Shown: piece after piece, positions 51,788-52,597 of the stretch
Layout of the letters: each line of letters starts with the position of its first letter
Position numbering within the stretch: position 1 is the stretch's first letter
Source of the DNA: JALHST01 sp038316335
Lineage (GTDB): Bacteria > Bacteroidota > Bacteroidia > Flavobacteriales > Flavobacteriaceae
Length of the DNA stretch: 52,597 bases
Direction: 5' to 3'
NCBI GenBank assembly: GCA_038316335.1
Contig: JBBQAM010000029.1
Span: 1 to 52,597, forward strand
Program-made: the position numbers and the translations under genes
The notes under the pieces: model-generated
What the model was told of the DNA's origin: nothing
What the model saw: only the letters and a program-made list of their open reading frames with translations
The model's database searches: none

Positions 51788-52597
51788 TTACAAATTTATA
51801 TATTGAATTTGCGTGATGATATCCGATTTAGGCACAAGGATGGAGGCAATCGCCAACACTTCGGATATCTTTTTGGTCGCACCCCCGCCACCTGCCGGAC
51901 CATTGGTGTAGAGCGCCTCTACTTCGTTCGCAATGAACTGGGCCTCTTCCCGCAAAGTTGTTTTACCAGCCACCCGCAACCGGACTTCATTGGGTTCCTT
52001 TGGTTGCATGTCTTTTTGAAACAACGAATTTATCCCAATAAGTTCCAAGCGTAGATCTGAAATCGGAAACGGAACCAGTTTCAGCCTTTTTTCAACGACT
52101 TCCTTGGCCAACAGGGCTCTGCGTACACAATTGGCACCTCCGTAACTTATTTCGCCTTCGCCAATAAAGCCATTGCTGTATCCAACACTTACCTTAAAAG
52201 TATCTGTTGCCATTTGTGCATTGGCACCGCTAAAGGTGACCTGATCCTTATCTTTTTGTGTGAATAGTATTCCTGAGAAATCAGCAATACAATCCGGGGT
52301 AATATAATTCCTGGGATCATGGATCTCATAAAGTAGTTGTTCTGTACAGGTCGCCGGTGATACGATGCCCCCTGACCCATCAAGTTTGGAAATATACCCC
52401 TTTCCGGTTTCATCGATGGCAACATATGGAAACCCTAAATTCCATAATTCAGGCACTTCCTTTTTCCCGGGATCGGCAAAATAACCTCCAGTTACTTGTC
52501 CGGCGCATTCCAACAAATGTCCGACCAAAGTTCCGATACCCAACAGTTGGGTGTCGGTGCTTTTCCAACCAAATTCATACACCATAGGGGCTAAAAA
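51788..52597 (-). CDS. AtuA-type (DUF1446) protein, N-terminal end cut by window
   Basis: At least 269 codons are visible, reading the minus strand through the window end. The sequence ITGG-like core is clear in HLLECAGQVTGGYFADPGKK, TEQLLYEIHDPRNYITPDCI and GGANCVRRALLAKE. An ATG at 52585 opens a frame, but upstream codons stay open and family members are much longer (about 440-600 residues), so the true start lies outside. DUF1446/AtuA proteins act in terpene or acyl-CoA breakdown; the exact reaction is unproven. The C-terminal domain is encoded separately just downstream. Confidence 0.85.
   Translation of the reverse strand, partial: FLAPMVYEFGWKSTDTQLLGIGTLVGHLLECAGQVTGGYFADPGKKEVPELWNLGFPYVAIDETGKGYISKLDGSGGIVSPATCTEQLLYEIHDPRNYITPDCIADFSGILFTQKDKDQVTFSGANAQMATDTFKVSVGYSNGFIGEGEISYGGANCVRRALLAKEVVEKRLKLVPFPISDLRLELIGINSLFQKDMQPKEPNEVRLRVAGKTTLREEAQFIANEVEALYTNGPAGGGGATKKISEVLAIASILVPKSDIITQIQYINL

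Noticed and set aside
1..52597. CRISPR arrays, tRNA and rRNA genes.
   Set aside because: No regularly spaced repeats and no tRNA-like T-loop with matching acceptor stem were seen on either strand; a covariance-model scan would be decisive.

Overview
The window is a chromosome segment from a member of the Flavobacteriaceae (Bacteroidota). Support comes from the gldF-gldG-dnaN neighbourhood, a type IX secretion (T9SS) adhesin with a PorP/SprF partner, four copies of a flavobacterial DUF6090-type membrane protein, TAnnTTTG-like promoters and moderate A+T content. No tRNA, rRNA or CRISPR array was seen.

Layout. 1-7.2 kb is core genome: dnaN (cut by the window start), gldG, gldF and a SAM hydroxide adenosyltransferase on the minus strand, divergent from phoH and purC. 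A decayed SRPBCC gene with several in-frame stops lies behind purC. 7.2-20.7 kb is mostly minus-strand small-metabolism genes: a VOC protein, cupins, a fatty-acid desaturase next to a CFA-synthase-like methyltransferase, a TfoX-like protein, a PepSY-like secreted protein, a GT39-like glycosyltransferase, a YihY protein, a PaiB-like flavoprotein, a truncated DUF6090 gene and a secreted esterase. 21.5-25 kb is a T9SS pair (a large surface protein and PorP/SprF). 25.3-30 kb holds a sodium:solute symporter, a serine hydrolase with an unusual SxxR motif, and an HxlR regulator divergent from a cupin gene with an overlapping promoter/operator. 30.7-32.2 kb is a tandem DUF6090 pair whose starts share an exact 88-bp repeat.

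32.4-39.9 kb is the most rearranged part. An S41 peptidase gene carries two in-frame stop codons and is split by about 5.7 kb of foreign DNA. This DNA has a 5'-truncated IS1182-type transposase at its left edge (fused in frame to the peptidase) and an IS91-type transposase plus truncated tyrosine recombinase at its right edge. Between them lie three A+T-rich cargo genes: an alpha/beta hydrolase fused to an AraC-type DNA-binding domain, a methanethiol S-methyltransferase (MddA) homologue, and a lipoprotein alpha/beta hydrolase.

40-52.6 kb returns to chromosomal genes: a GH43 glycosidase, a ketopantoate reductase, an ECF sigma/anti-sigma/DUF4097 operon, a TPR-HTH regulator, an esterase and a split AtuA pair cut by the window end. 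Among them is a predicted surface lipoprotein of the cholesterol-dependent cytolysin superfamily whose membrane-recognition loops differ from the classic toxins. The cytolysin-like lipoprotein and the hydrolase-AraC/MddA cargo are the most promising leads.
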